Part shown: positions 25,172 to 32,881 of the stretch, piece by piece
How positions within the stretch are numbered: the first letter of the stretch is position 1
Layout: every line of letters starts with the position of its first letter
Origin: Candidatus Woesebacteria bacterium
GTDB lineage: Bacteria > Patescibacteriota > Microgenomatia > UBA1400 > UBA1396
Direction: 5' to 3'
Length of the DNA stretch: 46,782 nt
Assembly: GCA_021208605.1 (NCBI GenBank)
Contig: JAJOJK010000021.1
Location: forward strand, 1-46,782
Translations under genes and position numbers: made by a program
The notes under the pieces: model-generated
What the model saw: only the letters and a program-made list of their open reading frames with translations
Told to the model about the DNA's origin: nothing
Database searches by the model: none

Positions 25172-25197
25172 GACTCTCCTTTCTTTTATTTTTTGGC

Positions 25198-25280
25198 AAA
25201 AAAACCTCCTCAATGCTGAGGAGGGTGATTTCTGTGATGCGCCGTTCTGCTACGCCATCAGCAACCCTCCCTCGGTAAGA
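25198..25280 (-). promoter_or_regulatory. Leader element B: second copy of the attenuator-like RNA
   Basis: Same order as element A on the minus strand: GGAGGGT (25270-25264), GCTG..GGCGTAGCAGA, then CCTCCTCA-GCAT-TGAGGAGG (25224-25205) and seven T. The helix arms are identical to element A while the loop bases differ (CCAC versus GCAT), and the central spacer differs in length. This is the pattern expected of a conserved RNA structure. Confidence 0.65.
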
Positions 25281-25330
25281 AGGAGAATGAGGCTCATGAT
25301 GTTGCTAGATGTGCGGTGCATCGTGTGTGT

Positions 25331-25358
25331 AGTGTAACGCAGATATTTATATCGTCAA
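25331..25358 (-). promoter_or_regulatory. Promoter of leader element B
   Basis: On the minus strand, TTGACG (25358-25353), 16 bases and TACACT (25336-25331). The -35 box and spacing are the same as for element A's promoter. Confidence 0.5.
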
Positions 25359-25377
25359 ATGGGATTATTTTTATTTC

Positions 25378-25434
25378 TTTCTTACACGATTCTTAGCGAA
25401 TTTTGTCTGAATTCTGTTGCTTGAAATGTACAGT
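25378..25434 (+). promoter_or_regulatory. Four-repeat response-regulator-type promoter (site b)
   Basis: Four 11-mers (TTTCTTACACG, ATTCTTAGCGA, ATTTTGTCTGA, ATTCTGTTGCT) span 25378-25421. Seven bases later comes TACAGT (25429-25434). There is no -35 box. It drives the SDR gene at 25456. Confidence 0.75.
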
Positions 25435-25455
25435 ACAGTGAAGTGAAAGGAACCT

Positions 25456-26277
25456 ATGTCTCCAGATATCGATCAGCATGAAATGCAGCAAGAACCGGAA
25501 TACATCAAATCGGAGTACCGCGGCAGCGGCAAACTCACGGGTAAAGTGGCGCTTATTTCTGGCGGAGACAGCGGCATTGGTCGTTCCGTTTCGGTGTATT
25601 TTGCGCGTGAAGGTGCCGATGTGGCCATTCTTTATCATGAGTCGGATACCGACGCTCAAGATACCAAAGCCTTGGTAGAATCCGAAGGCCAACGGTGTGA
25701 GGTTTACTCAACTGACGTCTCTGATAGTGCCGCTGTAGACGCTGTGGTGGAAAATGTTTTGGCCGACTTCGGTCAGATTGATATCTTAGTGAACAACGCG
25801 GCTATTCAAAATCCGCAACACTCACTGCTCGATATTTCGGACAAACAGCTGCACAAGACCTTTCAGACCAATATCTATGGCTATTTTTATCTTGCCAAGG
25901 CGGTTTTGCCGCACTTAGGATCAGCGGGATGCATTATTAACACGGCCTCTGTAGTGGCCTATCGCGGACACGATATCTTGATTGACTACTCCGCTACCAA
26001 AGGCGCGATTGTGAGCTTTACTCGGTCCTTGTCACTGAATTTGGCACCGAAGAACATTCGCGTGAACGCCGTGGCTCCGGGTCCAATTTGGACACCGCTT
26101 ATTCCTTCCACCTTCTCGAAAGAAAAGGTAGAAAAATTTGGCAAGCACACACCGCTCGGCCGACCAGGTCAGCCATCTGAGGTAGCGCCAGCGTACGTTT
26201 TCTTGGCCTCGAATGAATCATCGTACATTACGGGACAAGTTATTCATGTGAATGGTGGTGAGGTGGTAAACGCATAA
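25456..26277 (+). CDS. SDR-family oxidoreductase, general-stress (YghA/GSP39-like) type
   Basis: This 273-residue cytosolic NAD(P)-dependent dehydrogenase has the long N-terminal lead (residues 1-25, EPEYIKSEYRGSGKL) typical of the YghA/GSP39 branch. The cofactor motif is SGGDSGIGRS, followed by NNAAIQNPQ, the catalytic TASVVAYRG and YSATKGA, and PSEVAPAYVFLASNESSYITG. Bacillus relatives are general stress proteins. The substrate is unknown, probably a sugar, alcohol or aldehyde. It has ribosome site AAAGGA and a four-repeat promoter shared with other stress-type genes here. Confidence 0.88.
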   Translation: MSPDIDQHEMQQEPEYIKSEYRGSGKLTGKVALISGGDSGIGRSVSVYFAREGADVAILYHESDTDAQDTKALVESEGQRCEVYSTDVSDSAAVDAVVENVLADFGQIDILVNNAAIQNPQHSLLDISDKQLHKTFQTNIYGYFYLAKAVLPHLGSAGCIINTASVVAYRGHDILIDYSATKGAIVSFTRSLSLNLAPKNIRVNAVAPGPIWTPLIPSTFSKEKVEKFGKHTPLGRPGQPSEVAPAYVFLASNESSYITGQVIHVNGGEVVNA

Positions 26278-26294
26278 AAAAAGACTATCAGACA

Positions 26295-26351
26295 ATTCTT
26301 ACAGCATTCTTACGGAATGTTGCTGCAGTCTTTACCATTCTGACGTACACT
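26295..26351 (+). promoter_or_regulatory. Four-repeat response-regulator-type promoter (site c)
   Basis: Four 11-mers (ATTCTTACAGC, ATTCTTACGGA, ATGTTGCTGCA, GTCTTTACCAT) span 26295-26338. Seven bases later comes TACACT (26346-26351). It drives the YtxH-like operon. The interval also has a short imperfect hairpin after the SDR stop. Confidence 0.75.
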
Positions 26352-26382
26352 ACTCTTACAAACATACGGAAAAGGAGCACAT

Positions 26383-26796
26383 ATGGGTAATAAAAAAATG
26401 CTCGGTGCAGGAATCGCTTTTGCGGCGGGTGCCGCGATTGGATACGTAGCGAGTTTATTCCTCTCTACCGAAGAGCGTGACAAGCAAAAGAAGAAAATTG
26501 TGGAGCTCACTGATAAGTTACCAACCGAAAAGGTTGATGAATTGACCACCGCTCTCTTTGGCAAGTCGACCAAAGAAATGAAAGCCAAGATGGATGACGT
26601 CTTCGCCGATTTCCAAACTCGTGTAGACAAGGTAAAGAAAACCGCCAAGTCTATTGATACGAAAAAGTATCAGCAAGTCGTGACTGACTTTGTTAAAGAA
26701 GTCCAAAAAACGCACGATTTCTCGGCGGAGCAAGTGAAGCAACTCCAGGATTTCCTGAAGTCTGACTATAAAAAAGTCATGAAAGAGACCAAGTAA
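26383..26796 (+). CDS. YtxH-like membrane-anchored stress protein
   Basis: A 137-residue protein with one Gly/Ala-rich N-terminal membrane segment (LGAGIAFAAGAAIGYVASLFL, residues about 7-27) and a long, charged, helical cytoplasmic or envelope-facing tail rich in Lys, as in the YtxH family of Bacillus general stress proteins. The molecular role is unknown for the family. It has a strong ribosome site (AAAAGGAG). It is the first gene of a two-gene unit with a small membrane protein one base downstream, under a four-repeat promoter. Confidence 0.7.
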   Translation: MGNKKMLGAGIAFAAGAAIGYVASLFLSTEERDKQKKKIVELTDKLPTEKVDELTTALFGKSTKEMKAKMDDVFADFQTRVDKVKKTAKSIDTKKYQQVVTDFVKEVQKTHDFSAEQVKQLQDFLKSDYKKVMKETK

Positions 26797-26797
26797 G

Positions 26798-27043
26798 ATG
26801 TCTCTGGAAGTAATTTTTTACTCACTGGGAATTGCCGCTATTGTGGTGAATTTCTTGGTGTTATTTGTACTGGGAGTTGTGGTGTACGTAGCTTGGAGGA
26901 AGTATCAAGCGTTTAAACGGAGCGCGGTGGCCGGTATGGTCACCGCTGCTGCAGCCGCAATTCCGCGTCTTGCTTTGTTCCCGATAGCGAAAAAACTGTT
27001 TTATTTCTTTTCTGACCGCTCTCGTAACACCAAAGAACAGTAG
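26798..27043 (+). CDS. Small membrane protein, unknown function
   Basis: An 81-residue protein with an N-terminal membrane helix (FYSLGIAAIVVNFLVLFVLGVVVYVAW), an amphipathic Ala-rich stretch in the middle and a basic C-terminus. It starts one base after the YtxH-like gene, so it is co-expressed and presumably works with it at the membrane. I recognise no family. It ends 3 bases from the convergent putative anti-sigma gene. Confidence 0.6.
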   Translation: MSLEVIFYSLGIAAIVVNFLVLFVLGVVVYVAWRKYQAFKRSAVAGMVTAAAAAIPRLALFPIAKKLFYFFSDRSRNTKEQ

Positions 27044-27046
27044 CGG

Positions 27047-27412
27047 TTACAGGTTTTCTAGCTCGGTCAGCATGTCTTCAAGAGCCACAAAGGCAGTTTC
27101 TTGCTCGGCGTAAAGTTCGTTTAAATTATCTTCGATTTTATTGCTGGATTCTGCTAATGCAGCAGTGTTTTGTTGTGGCGGTGCATTCAGGAATACACCG
27201 CCAGCAATAAACACAAATACAGCCAGTGCGCTAGCAGTAGAGAGAAATACAGCACGACTGGAGAATACGCTGCTCCAGAAGTGTTGTGAGCCGTACTGTT
27301 TTGTAAAACGCTGGCGGAGTGTGGTATTTAGATTGTGTTTCCAGCGATTCTTAGGCTCAGGGGCTCTGGAGAACATCCAGTGCAGAAGTTGTTCGGTACT
27401 GTTTTTTTTCAT
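27047..27412 (-). CDS. Single-pass membrane protein, putative anti-sigma factor
   Basis: A 121-residue protein with a basic cytoplasmic N-terminus (residues 1-50), one membrane helix (VFLSTASALAVFVFIAGGVFL, about 55-75) and a small acidic outside tail. It overlaps the ECF sigma gene by 4 bases (ATGA), the normal layout for a sigma/anti-sigma pair. No zinc-binding anti-sigma motif is visible, so the role rests on context and topology. It is the last gene of a four-gene operon. Confidence 0.55.
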   Translation of the reverse strand: MKKNSTEQLLHWMFSRAPEPKNRWKHNLNTTLRQRFTKQYGSQHFWSSVFSSRAVFLSTASALAVFVFIAGGVFLNAPPQQNTAALAESSNKIEDNLNELYAEQETAFVALEDMLTELENL

Positions 27413-27969
27413 GAGTGCTCCTCTGTGTTTTGTATGCTATTCAAATATTTTTGTAGTTTCTCTTTTGCTCGGTGGGCGTAGACCTTTACTTGGTTTGGTG
27501 TAAGAGAAAGTTTTTTTGCTACCTCATTCACAGATAGATTTTGTTCATATCGATATCGCAGAATAGCTGCTTCTTGTTGTGATACGTTGCTTAAGAGTCT
27601 GTCTACCAGTTGTTTTTTTTCTGCCGTGTTGTCGGGCTCCAGCAGATCGGCGGGAGTGATATGTTCCAGGAAGTCTAGGTTGTCGGTGTGTATAACTTCG
27701 TACTTTGTTCGATAGTACTGCATGAGTTTCCGCTTAGTAATGGTGTACAGCCAGTTACGAAACTTGCCATTGCCAGAAAATGTGTGCAGGCTGTCCAGCA
27801 TGGTGACCAATGTTTCTGCGACGATATCCTCTGCCGCTGTTTCGTCCCGGACTTGCCAATAACAGTAGCGAAAAAGAGGATCGCGAAAGTGTTGGTACAG
27901 TTTTTCGAAGGCCCGCCAGTTACCGTTTTGGGCGGAGACAACGAGTGAGTGTATTTCTTCTTCTGACAT
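27409..27969 (-). CDS. ECF-type RNA polymerase sigma factor
   Basis: A 186-residue sigma-70 family protein with regions 2 and 4 only. Region 2 spans AFEKLYQHFRDPLFRYCYWQVRDETAAEDIVAETLVTML and FRNWLYTITKRKLMQYYR. Region 4 has the helix-turn-helix LSVNEVAKKLSLTPNQVKVYAHRAKEKLQ. Such factors respond to envelope stress and usually control their own operon. Here it sits behind a secreted protein and a lipoprotein and before a putative anti-sigma. A TGTAAC-type promoter at the operon front fits autoregulation. Confidence 0.9.
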   Translation of the reverse strand: MSEEEIHSLVVSAQNGNWRAFEKLYQHFRDPLFRYCYWQVRDETAAEDIVAETLVTMLDSLHTFSGNGKFRNWLYTITKRKLMQYYRTKYEVIHTDNLDFLEHITPADLLEPDNTAEKKQLVDRLLSNVSQQEAAILRYRYEQNLSVNEVAKKLSLTPNQVKVYAHRAKEKLQKYLNSIQNTEEHS

Positions 27970-27978
27970 AATCTTATT

Positions 27979-28323
27979 CTATTCGATGTCTTCTAAATCA
28001 GTTGTATTCGGAATAACGGAGTTGAGTTCGCTGTCGAGAGAGTCTAGGAGGAGAAGAAGATCTTCATTGCTGTTGGTATGAGGTGATGGCGTGTCTGTTG
28101 GCTCCATTGTCTGACCAGATTCAAGCTCTTCTTTTGCGAATTGGTCTGTGTTTTCTTGAGGAGTAGGATCGGTTAAGTTATCACTGACTACTGATTGTTG
28201 TTCGATTTGTGTCTGATCAGTTTGTGCTTGATCAGCTGGGTGCGGCGAAGAATTCTTCGCCGCACATCCAGAGAAAAGGATCGTAGTTGTGAGTATGCAC
28301 AGGAAAGCAAATGCTTTTTTCAT
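27979..28323 (-). CDS. Small lipoprotein
   Basis: A 114-residue protein with a signal peptide ending in the lipobox LFSGC (Cys about residue 20). The rest is Gln/Thr/Asp-rich and probably disordered, with an acidic C-terminus (LLLLLDSLDSELNSV). It has no known domain. It lies between the secreted coiled-coil protein (6 bases away) and the sigma gene (9 bases away). It may take part in the sensing or be a product of the envelope response. Confidence 0.65.
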   Translation of the reverse strand: MKKAFAFLCILTTTILFSGCAAKNSSPHPADQAQTDQTQIEQQSVVSDNLTDPTPQENTDQFAKEELESGQTMEPTDTPSPHTNSNEDLLLLLDSLDSELNSVIPNTTDLEDIE

Positions 28324-28329
28324 ATGCTT

Positions 28330-28917
28330 TTATTCGTTTTGTAACAATGCTTGTGCTGCTGGTCGAACAGTACTTTGATAGTAGCTGCGCGCGTCAAGTG
28401 AAGCTTGACGAGTGACAATCAGTTGTTCACGGGCGGTTTGTAGTGAATCTCGGAATGCTCCTTCTGAGTTTCCACAAGCGTATTCTTTGCTCGCATTGAG
28501 CTTATCCATAAGTGTGCTGTATTCAGTGGAAGCAGTATCAATTTTTGTTGCGAATGTATCGTTTGCTGCTTCTAATTCACTTGTGTCTTTCCCTGCTGCT
28601 TTTGCTCTTTCAATAATGGTTGCTATAAGTTGTCCGGCACGCTCTTCTATTTTTTGAAAGCGAGACTGGTTGTTGGCATAGCGTGTAGTCCACAAATCTA
28701 TTCGTTGGGTAGAAATGGAACAGCGTTGCTCGATACGCTCCTCATTCAGCGTTTTTGCTGCATCTACCCTGTCTTGATAGTTTTGTACCGTATTTTGGAA
28801 CTGCGTCTTATTTATTTCTCTTTGTTCCTGCCAACTGGTGTTGGCAAATACTTGAGTAGGTGCTGATGCCAAGAGCAGTGCTGTAGCAACAGTGAGAGCC
28901 AATAACAAATGTTTCAT
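28330..28917 (-). CDS. Secreted helical protein, possible envelope stress sensor
   Basis: A 195-residue protein with a clear signal peptide (LLLALTVATALLLASAPTQVFA, cleavage after AFA at about residue 26). The mature part is almost all helical and charged, with two Cys (IEQRCSIST and KEYACGNS) that could form a disulfide. It resembles periplasmic coiled-coil stress proteins in style only, not in a motif. It is the first gene of the ECF sigma operon. Ribosome site: GAAAGGA. Confidence 0.6.
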   Translation of the reverse strand: MKHLLLALTVATALLLASAPTQVFANTSWQEQREINKTQFQNTVQNYQDRVDAAKTLNEERIEQRCSISTQRIDLWTTRYANNQSRFQKIEERAGQLIATIIERAKAAGKDTSELEAANDTFATKIDTASTEYSTLMDKLNASKEYACGNSEGAFRDSLQTAREQLIVTRQASLDARSYYQSTVRPAAQALLQNE

Positions 28918-28940
28918 TTTTTCCTTTCAGTTTGTTGTCT

Positions 28941-28967
28941 CACGTATAGAGTGCGCAAGAGGTTACA
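28941..28967 (-). promoter_or_regulatory. Candidate ECF-sigma promoter of the sigma operon
   Basis: On the minus strand, TGTAAC (28967-28962), 17 bases and CGTG (28944-28941). TGTAAC with a CG-type -10 is the form used by several ECF factors (for example SigX of Bacillus). It lies upstream of the operon that encodes the ECF factor itself. Confidence 0.4.
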
Positions 28968-29024
28968 GCTCTTACGCAATGTTTACAGAATATACATCAT
29001 ATTTTTATACCCTTTTCTTATGGT
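28968..29024 (+). promoter_or_regulatory. Four-repeat response-regulator-type promoter (site d)
   Basis: 11-mers GCTCTTACGCA and ATGTTTACAGA are clear. ATATACATCAT and ATTTTTATACC are weaker. They span 28968-29011, and seven bases later comes TATGGT (29019-29024). It drives the aldo/keto reductase gene at 29054. Confidence 0.6.
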
Positions 29025-29053
29025 AGTAACACTGCAAAAAGAAAAGGACGTAC

Positions 29054-29857
29054 ATGGATCAAGATTCGACACATACTTTGCTCACCGGCAACGAAATACC
29101 GGTTATGGGTTTAGGCACCTGGCAACTCACAGATGATACCGCTGACACTGTAGTGGAAGCCATTGAGATGGGGTATCGACTGATTGATACTTCTAGTGAT
29201 TATGGCACGCAACCGGGAATTGGTCGTGCTCTACAACAAACCACGATTGAACGCGAAACGTTGTATATCCAAACGAAGGTGGAAGAAACCGATGATGCGT
29301 ACTCTGCAACTCAAACCTATCTTAAAGAATTGAATATCGAGTATGCCAACATGATGCTTATTCACCGACCGCCAGATGACGGGCCGGGAGTTGAGCTCTG
29401 GCAAGGTCTCATTCGTGCGCAGAAAGAAGGTCTGGCAGTTGATATTGGTGTCAGTAACTACCGTATTGACCAAATTCAGACTCTCAAAGAAGAAACTGGT
29501 GTTTGGCCGGTGGTGAACCAAATTGAGTGGAGTCCATTCGGTCACAGTCATGAAATGCTCGATTTCTGCGAAAGTAACGGTATATTTATCCAGGCATACA
29601 GCCCTCTGACCCGCGAAAAACGGTTTGAAAACGAGGTCTTGCAACAACTCGCCCAGAAACATGGCAAGTCGCCAGCACAAGTCCTCATTCGTTGGAACTT
29701 AGAGTTAGGCACTATTCCGATTCCCAAAGCCAACGACACCGAACACCTCGAAGAAAACCTCGATGTATTTGATTTTACCTTAGGGGAAGAGGACGTGAAG
29801 AAGCTCCACGCACTCAATGAGCAGTATTCTTGTTTGGGTGAACTTCCCTACGTCTAA
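29054..29857 (+). CDS. Aldo/keto reductase
   Basis: A 267-residue NADPH-dependent carbonyl reductase of the AKR superfamily (TIM barrel). Visible are the catalytic Asp/Tyr region RLIDTSSDYGTQPGIG, the Lys in YIQTKVEE, the His in MLIHRPPDD, GVSNYRIDQI, and the cofactor-binding end IPIPKANDTEHLEENL. AKRs detoxify aldehydes, such as those made under oxidative stress. It is under a four-repeat promoter, is followed 23 bases later by a glycine-zipper stress protein gene, and is one of two AKRs in the window. Confidence 0.88.
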   Translation: MDQDSTHTLLTGNEIPVMGLGTWQLTDDTADTVVEAIEMGYRLIDTSSDYGTQPGIGRALQQTTIERETLYIQTKVEETDDAYSATQTYLKELNIEYANMMLIHRPPDDGPGVELWQGLIRAQKEGLAVDIGVSNYRIDQIQTLKEETGVWPVVNQIEWSPFGHSHEMLDFCESNGIFIQAYSPLTREKRFENEVLQQLAQKHGKSPAQVLIRWNLELGTIPIPKANDTEHLEENLDVFDFTLGEEDVKKLHALNEQYSCLGELPYV

Positions 29858-29880
29858 ATAAAAAAAAAGAAAGGACACAT

Positions 29881-30371
29881 ATGTCACTGTTAATAACAGG
29901 ACTTTTCGTCGATACAAATAAAGCCGGAGAAGCTATCTCCGAGTTAAAGCAGAAGGGATATACCGACTCCATTTCATTCGTAGCCAAGGATGAGAATGGC
30001 GAAGTGAGCACAGAAACAGTCAAGAATGATCCTACTGATGGTGCCGCTACCGGTGCTGGAATTGGCGCCTTGGCTGGAGCTGTTACCGGAGTAGTTGCCG
30101 CGATGCTTCCTGGTGCACCTATCATTTTGGCCGGTCCACTGGCTGTGACTTGGGGCGTAACCGGAACAGCCGTTGGCGCACTTTCTGGCGGAATTGTGGG
30201 AGCGCTCGTTGATGTTGGACTCGATCAAGATATTGCTCAAGAGTTTGAGACACGTATTTGGCGGGTGACATCCTTGTGGCGGTGACTGCCGATGAAGATA
30301 GAAAAGAAGAAGTATCAGCCATTTTGACTCGCCACGGTGTTGAGCAAATGACCGAGATGCTGGAAGTGTAG
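29881..30371 (+). CDS. Glycine-zipper general-stress-type protein (apparent frameshift)
   Basis: The N-terminal part (LLITGLFVDTNKAGEAISEL) resembles the ferredoxin-like start of GSP17M/DUF1269-type stress proteins. The middle is a Gly/Ala-rich membrane-associating segment (GAATGAGIGALAGAVTGVVAA). The track ORF stops at 30285 after a strange Trp/Arg tail. In another frame the sequence continues GDILVAVTADEDRKEEVSAI to a stop at 30371, a natural C-terminal beta-alpha unit. One base is therefore missing near 30258. It has ribosome site GAAAGGA, is co-transcribed with the aldo/keto reductase, and is followed by a terminator. Confidence 0.65.
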
Positions 30372-30404
30372 TACTGTAGCGCCACAGCGATCGGAGCTCT
30401 TAAA

Positions 30405-30433
30405 AAGCCGGAGCAGATACTCTGCTCCGGCTT
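30405..30433. terminator. Bidirectional terminator
   Basis: AAGCCGGAGCAG and CTGCTCCGGCTT form a perfect 12-bp stem with a 5-base loop, between the convergent stress-protein and cellulase genes. Confidence 0.9.
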
Positions 30434-30458
30434 ATTTGTATGTATCAGAAGTGTTTTA

Positions 30459-32333
30459 CTACTTGTATGCACAAAAACCGAATTGATGGCTCGCACCAGA
30501 AGAAAGTGTTGTAGCCCAATGAGGTGCTGTAATCCGAACGTTTCCGGTAGAGCCTGAAAAGTTTGCGCTCCAGTTGGTGTAGATGCGATCACTGCCCACG
30601 TTGACGTCGGTGCTCCAGTTCGTGGCGGCTTGGCCACTGGTGTTGCGGACGGTAACGTTCGCACAGTATCCTTCGTTCCATTGACTGGTACGCTCTACTC
30701 TTGTTTCGAGGCTGCCGGTAGGGACTGGGGCGGCAGCAGTACTGGTGACAGTTATGGCTGTTGGTAAGAACTGACTGCCAGATTTGTTGGCACAGAAACC
30801 GATATCGGTGGTGCGTCGTCCTGCAGCCAGGGGTTGCATCCAGCCAGCTGGCGTGAAAGTAACTGTGCCGGAGTTGCGATCAGTGGCAGCGTTCCAGGCG
30901 CCCGTGATTTGTGCATCTCGAATGGTGGCTTGAATGCGCCAGTTACTCTGTTGGTTGTTACCATTTTGGATGACGAATTTTCCACAGTATCCGTTTTCCC
31001 ACTCACTGTCTTTCTGGAATGAGATTGATACGTTCTCATCTCCAGGGGCCGGTGTTGGTGTTGGGACTGGGGTTGGAGTGGGAGTCGGTGTGGGAGTTGG
31101 CACCGGTGTCGCCACAGGAGTTGGTGTTGGTGTCGGGGTTGGAGATGGAGTTGGTGTTGGTTGAGTGAGACCATCAAACAAGATGCGATTCAACATATCT
31201 TGTTTTGGTTGATTAATAGTTCTCCAGTCGCTGTTGAGCACGCCACCAGTGTCTCCACTGTTTGGATTCCAGGTCCAGTAAGTAAAGGAAATATCGTGTT
31301 CCGCAATGAAGTCTACGAGTTGGTTTTGCCAAATGCCTTCTTTGCTGACTGTGTCGACATTGAAACCACCGAACTCGCCAATCAAGACAGGCGCAATGTT
31401 CTCTTTAATCAAGTAGAAGAAGCCAATGTCCCATCGCTCATAGAGGTTGTTGGGGAATGTTGGTTCTTCAAACCAGGCCTGTTCGTAGACACCAGGACCG
31501 TACTCATGTGTCGAGTACACGAGTTTGTTGGGGACATTGAGGCGAACTGGGTAGTTACGGGCACCTTCTAAGTTGCCGCCCCACCAGTTGTTTTTTAATT
31601 TGGTTCCACCTTGTACGTTGCCTTGGACGCCTTCCACGACGATCAGCCACTCAGGGTTGACCCGGAGGATGGCGTTTCCGGCGCGTTCGGCAGCGAGGCG
31701 CCAGTCAGTGGCTAAGTTATTGGTACCCCAGCTCGCTATGCTGTGTGGTTCGTTTTTGAGGTCAGCGCCGATGACGTTGGACTGGTTTTTGTAGCGTTCA
31801 GCCAACATGGTCCAGTCGTTAATCCAGTCTTCTTCGGAGTACTCGTCACTGTACCAGAGAGCAGGGATATTTTGATCATTTAAGCGATGGCTGTCGAGTA
31901 AGATGAGAATATCGTGTTTGGCGGCTTCTTGGATGATAATATCCATGGCCTGCAGCGGTGTTTTACCGCGCAAATTGGCGTTCGCGCCACGTCTGTAGTT
32001 AACGCCTTTTATTTCGTTCATGTCGAGCGCTTTGTGAGAAAACGGCAAGCGAATGGTGTTGTAGCCCAGATCGGCCATAGTTTGCAGCATTTCGTCGTAG
32101 CCTTGCTCCCAGAGACCGTGGACGACGTATAAGTCTGTTTCGAAGCCGAACCAGTTAATTCCTTTTAATTGCGTGGTATTGCCGTTGGCATCCACGATGC
32201 GTGAGCCGTTAGTGCTTAACGGCGTAGGGATGGATTGGGCCGCTACCGGCGAGGTAAAGAAAAAGAGACCCACCATGGCCAAAAAGACCGCGAGTCCATT
32301 TTTAATGGTGTGCATGATGTGAGTCAACTTCAT
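30459..32333 (-). CDS. Secreted GH5 endoglucanase-type glycosidase with two CBM2-like modules
   Basis: A 624-residue exported enzyme. A signal peptide ends about AAQS (residue 33). The GH5 barrel spans about 40-385, with the acid/base E195 in DLKNEPH and the nucleophile E320 in LIGEFGG. A Pro-Thr repeat linker (about 391-430) joins it to two beta-sandwich modules (about 433-530 and 540-624), each with the Trp/Cys pattern of CBM2 cellulose-binding domains (WENGYCGKFVIQN, WNEGYCANVTVRN). It should cut beta-1,4-glucans and hold on to cellulose. Such a complete cellulase is unusual beside otherwise small-genome-style genes and may have been acquired. Confidence 0.9.
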   Translation of the reverse strand: MKLTHIMHTIKNGLAVFLAMVGLFFFTSPVAAQSIPTPLSTNGSRIVDANGNTTQLKGINWFGFETDLYVVHGLWEQGYDEMLQTMADLGYNTIRLPFSHKALDMNEIKGVNYRRGANANLRGKTPLQAMDIIIQEAAKHDILILLDSHRLNDQNIPALWYSDEYSEEDWINDWTMLAERYKNQSNVIGADLKNEPHSIASWGTNNLATDWRLAAERAGNAILRVNPEWLIVVEGVQGNVQGGTKLKNNWWGGNLEGARNYPVRLNVPNKLVYSTHEYGPGVYEQAWFEEPTFPNNLYERWDIGFFYLIKENIAPVLIGEFGGFNVDTVSKEGIWQNQLVDFIAEHDISFTYWTWNPNSGDTGGVLNSDWRTINQPKQDMLNRILFDGLTQPTPTPSPTPTPTPTPVATPVPTPTPTPTPTPVPTPTPAPGDENVSISFQKDSEWENGYCGKFVIQNGNNQQSNWRIQATIRDAQITGAWNAATDRNSGTVTFTPAGWMQPLAAGRRTTDIGFCANKSGSQFLPTAITVTSTAAAPVPTGSLETRVERTSQWNEGYCANVTVRNTSGQAATNWSTDVNVGSDRIYTNWSANFSGSTGNVRITAPHWATTLSSGASHQFGFCAYK

Positions 32334-32341
32334 ATCGGGGA

Positions 32342-32370
32342 ATTTTACCTGTGAATGGATGTTTTTGCAA
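32342..32370 (-). promoter_or_regulatory. Promoter of the cellulase gene, leaderless
   Basis: On the minus strand, TTGCAA (32370-32365), 17 bases and TAAAAT (32347-32342). The ATG at 32333 is 8 bases past the -10 box. Confidence 0.55.
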
Positions 32371-32395
32371 GCTATTTTTGTTTTTTCTTATGTAT

Positions 32396-32860
32396 CTATC
32401 GGCACAAACTTTCACACGGTACTCCGTCATTGTCGCCATCACGTTGTCCGCAGCCACAGGTATTGAGTTGGAAATATGCCTCTTGGCACGAACTCATTTG
32501 AGTACAGGTTTTTGAGCAGTTACACGTATACCCTTGCGGAATTGTGGGAGGAGCTGGAGGAACAACTTTGGGTTCTGGTGTTGGGCGAGGTGTCGGTCGG
32601 GGTGTTGGACGAGGTGTGGGGTGTGGAGTCGGGATCGGAGTCGGTACTGGCGTAACTTTTGGAGTAGGCGTCGGAGTTGTTGTCGGTGTAGGAGAGGGTG
32701 TTGGAGCATCAGCTTGTACTTCACTGATTTCGATAGTCTCTTCGAGCGTTTCCATCTGAACAGTTTCTTGTTGGATGTTGTGTACGGGCGGAGGACTGGA
32801 TGTTCGCGCTAAGCCAACAAAGGAAGAAAAGAACAATGTGAGAACAAGAATAATGTCCAT
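32396..32860 (-). CDS. Secreted Excalibur-domain protein with Pro-Thr linker
   Basis: A 154-residue protein with an N-terminal hydrophobic export or anchor segment ([16 protein letters not shown]), a long Pro/Thr/Arg repeat linker (residues about 53-105) very like the one in the neighbouring cellulase, and a Cys-rich C-terminus. The last block, [14 protein letters not shown], is the Excalibur calcium-binding motif, and more Cys pairs lie before it. It is probably surface-exposed. It lies 21 bases downstream of the thioredoxin-like gene and 62 bases upstream of the cellulase, all in the same direction. Confidence 0.75.
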   Translation of the reverse strand: MDIILVLTLFFSSFVGLARTSSPPPVHNIQQETVQMETLEETIEISEVQADAPTPSPTPTTTPTPTPKVTPVPTPIPTPHPTPRPTPRPTPRPTPEPKVVPPAPPTIPQGYTCNCSKTCTQMSSCQEAYFQLNTCGCGQRDGDNDGVPCESLCR

Positions 32861-32881
32861 GCTAGTGAAATTTTAGCACTC

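Noticed and set aside
31045-31165. Short-period repeat that could suggest a CRISPR array or tandem satellite
   Set aside because: It encodes an in-frame Pro-Thr linker with irregular codons. There are no spacer-repeat units.
30752-31177. 141-codon and overlapping Gly-Val-rich ORFs in the linker region
   Set aside because: These are other-frame readings of the Pro-Thr linker repeat of the cellulase.
32494-32812. Arg/Gly-rich ORFs on both strands
   Set aside because: These are other-frame readings of the Excalibur protein's Pro-Thr-Arg linker.
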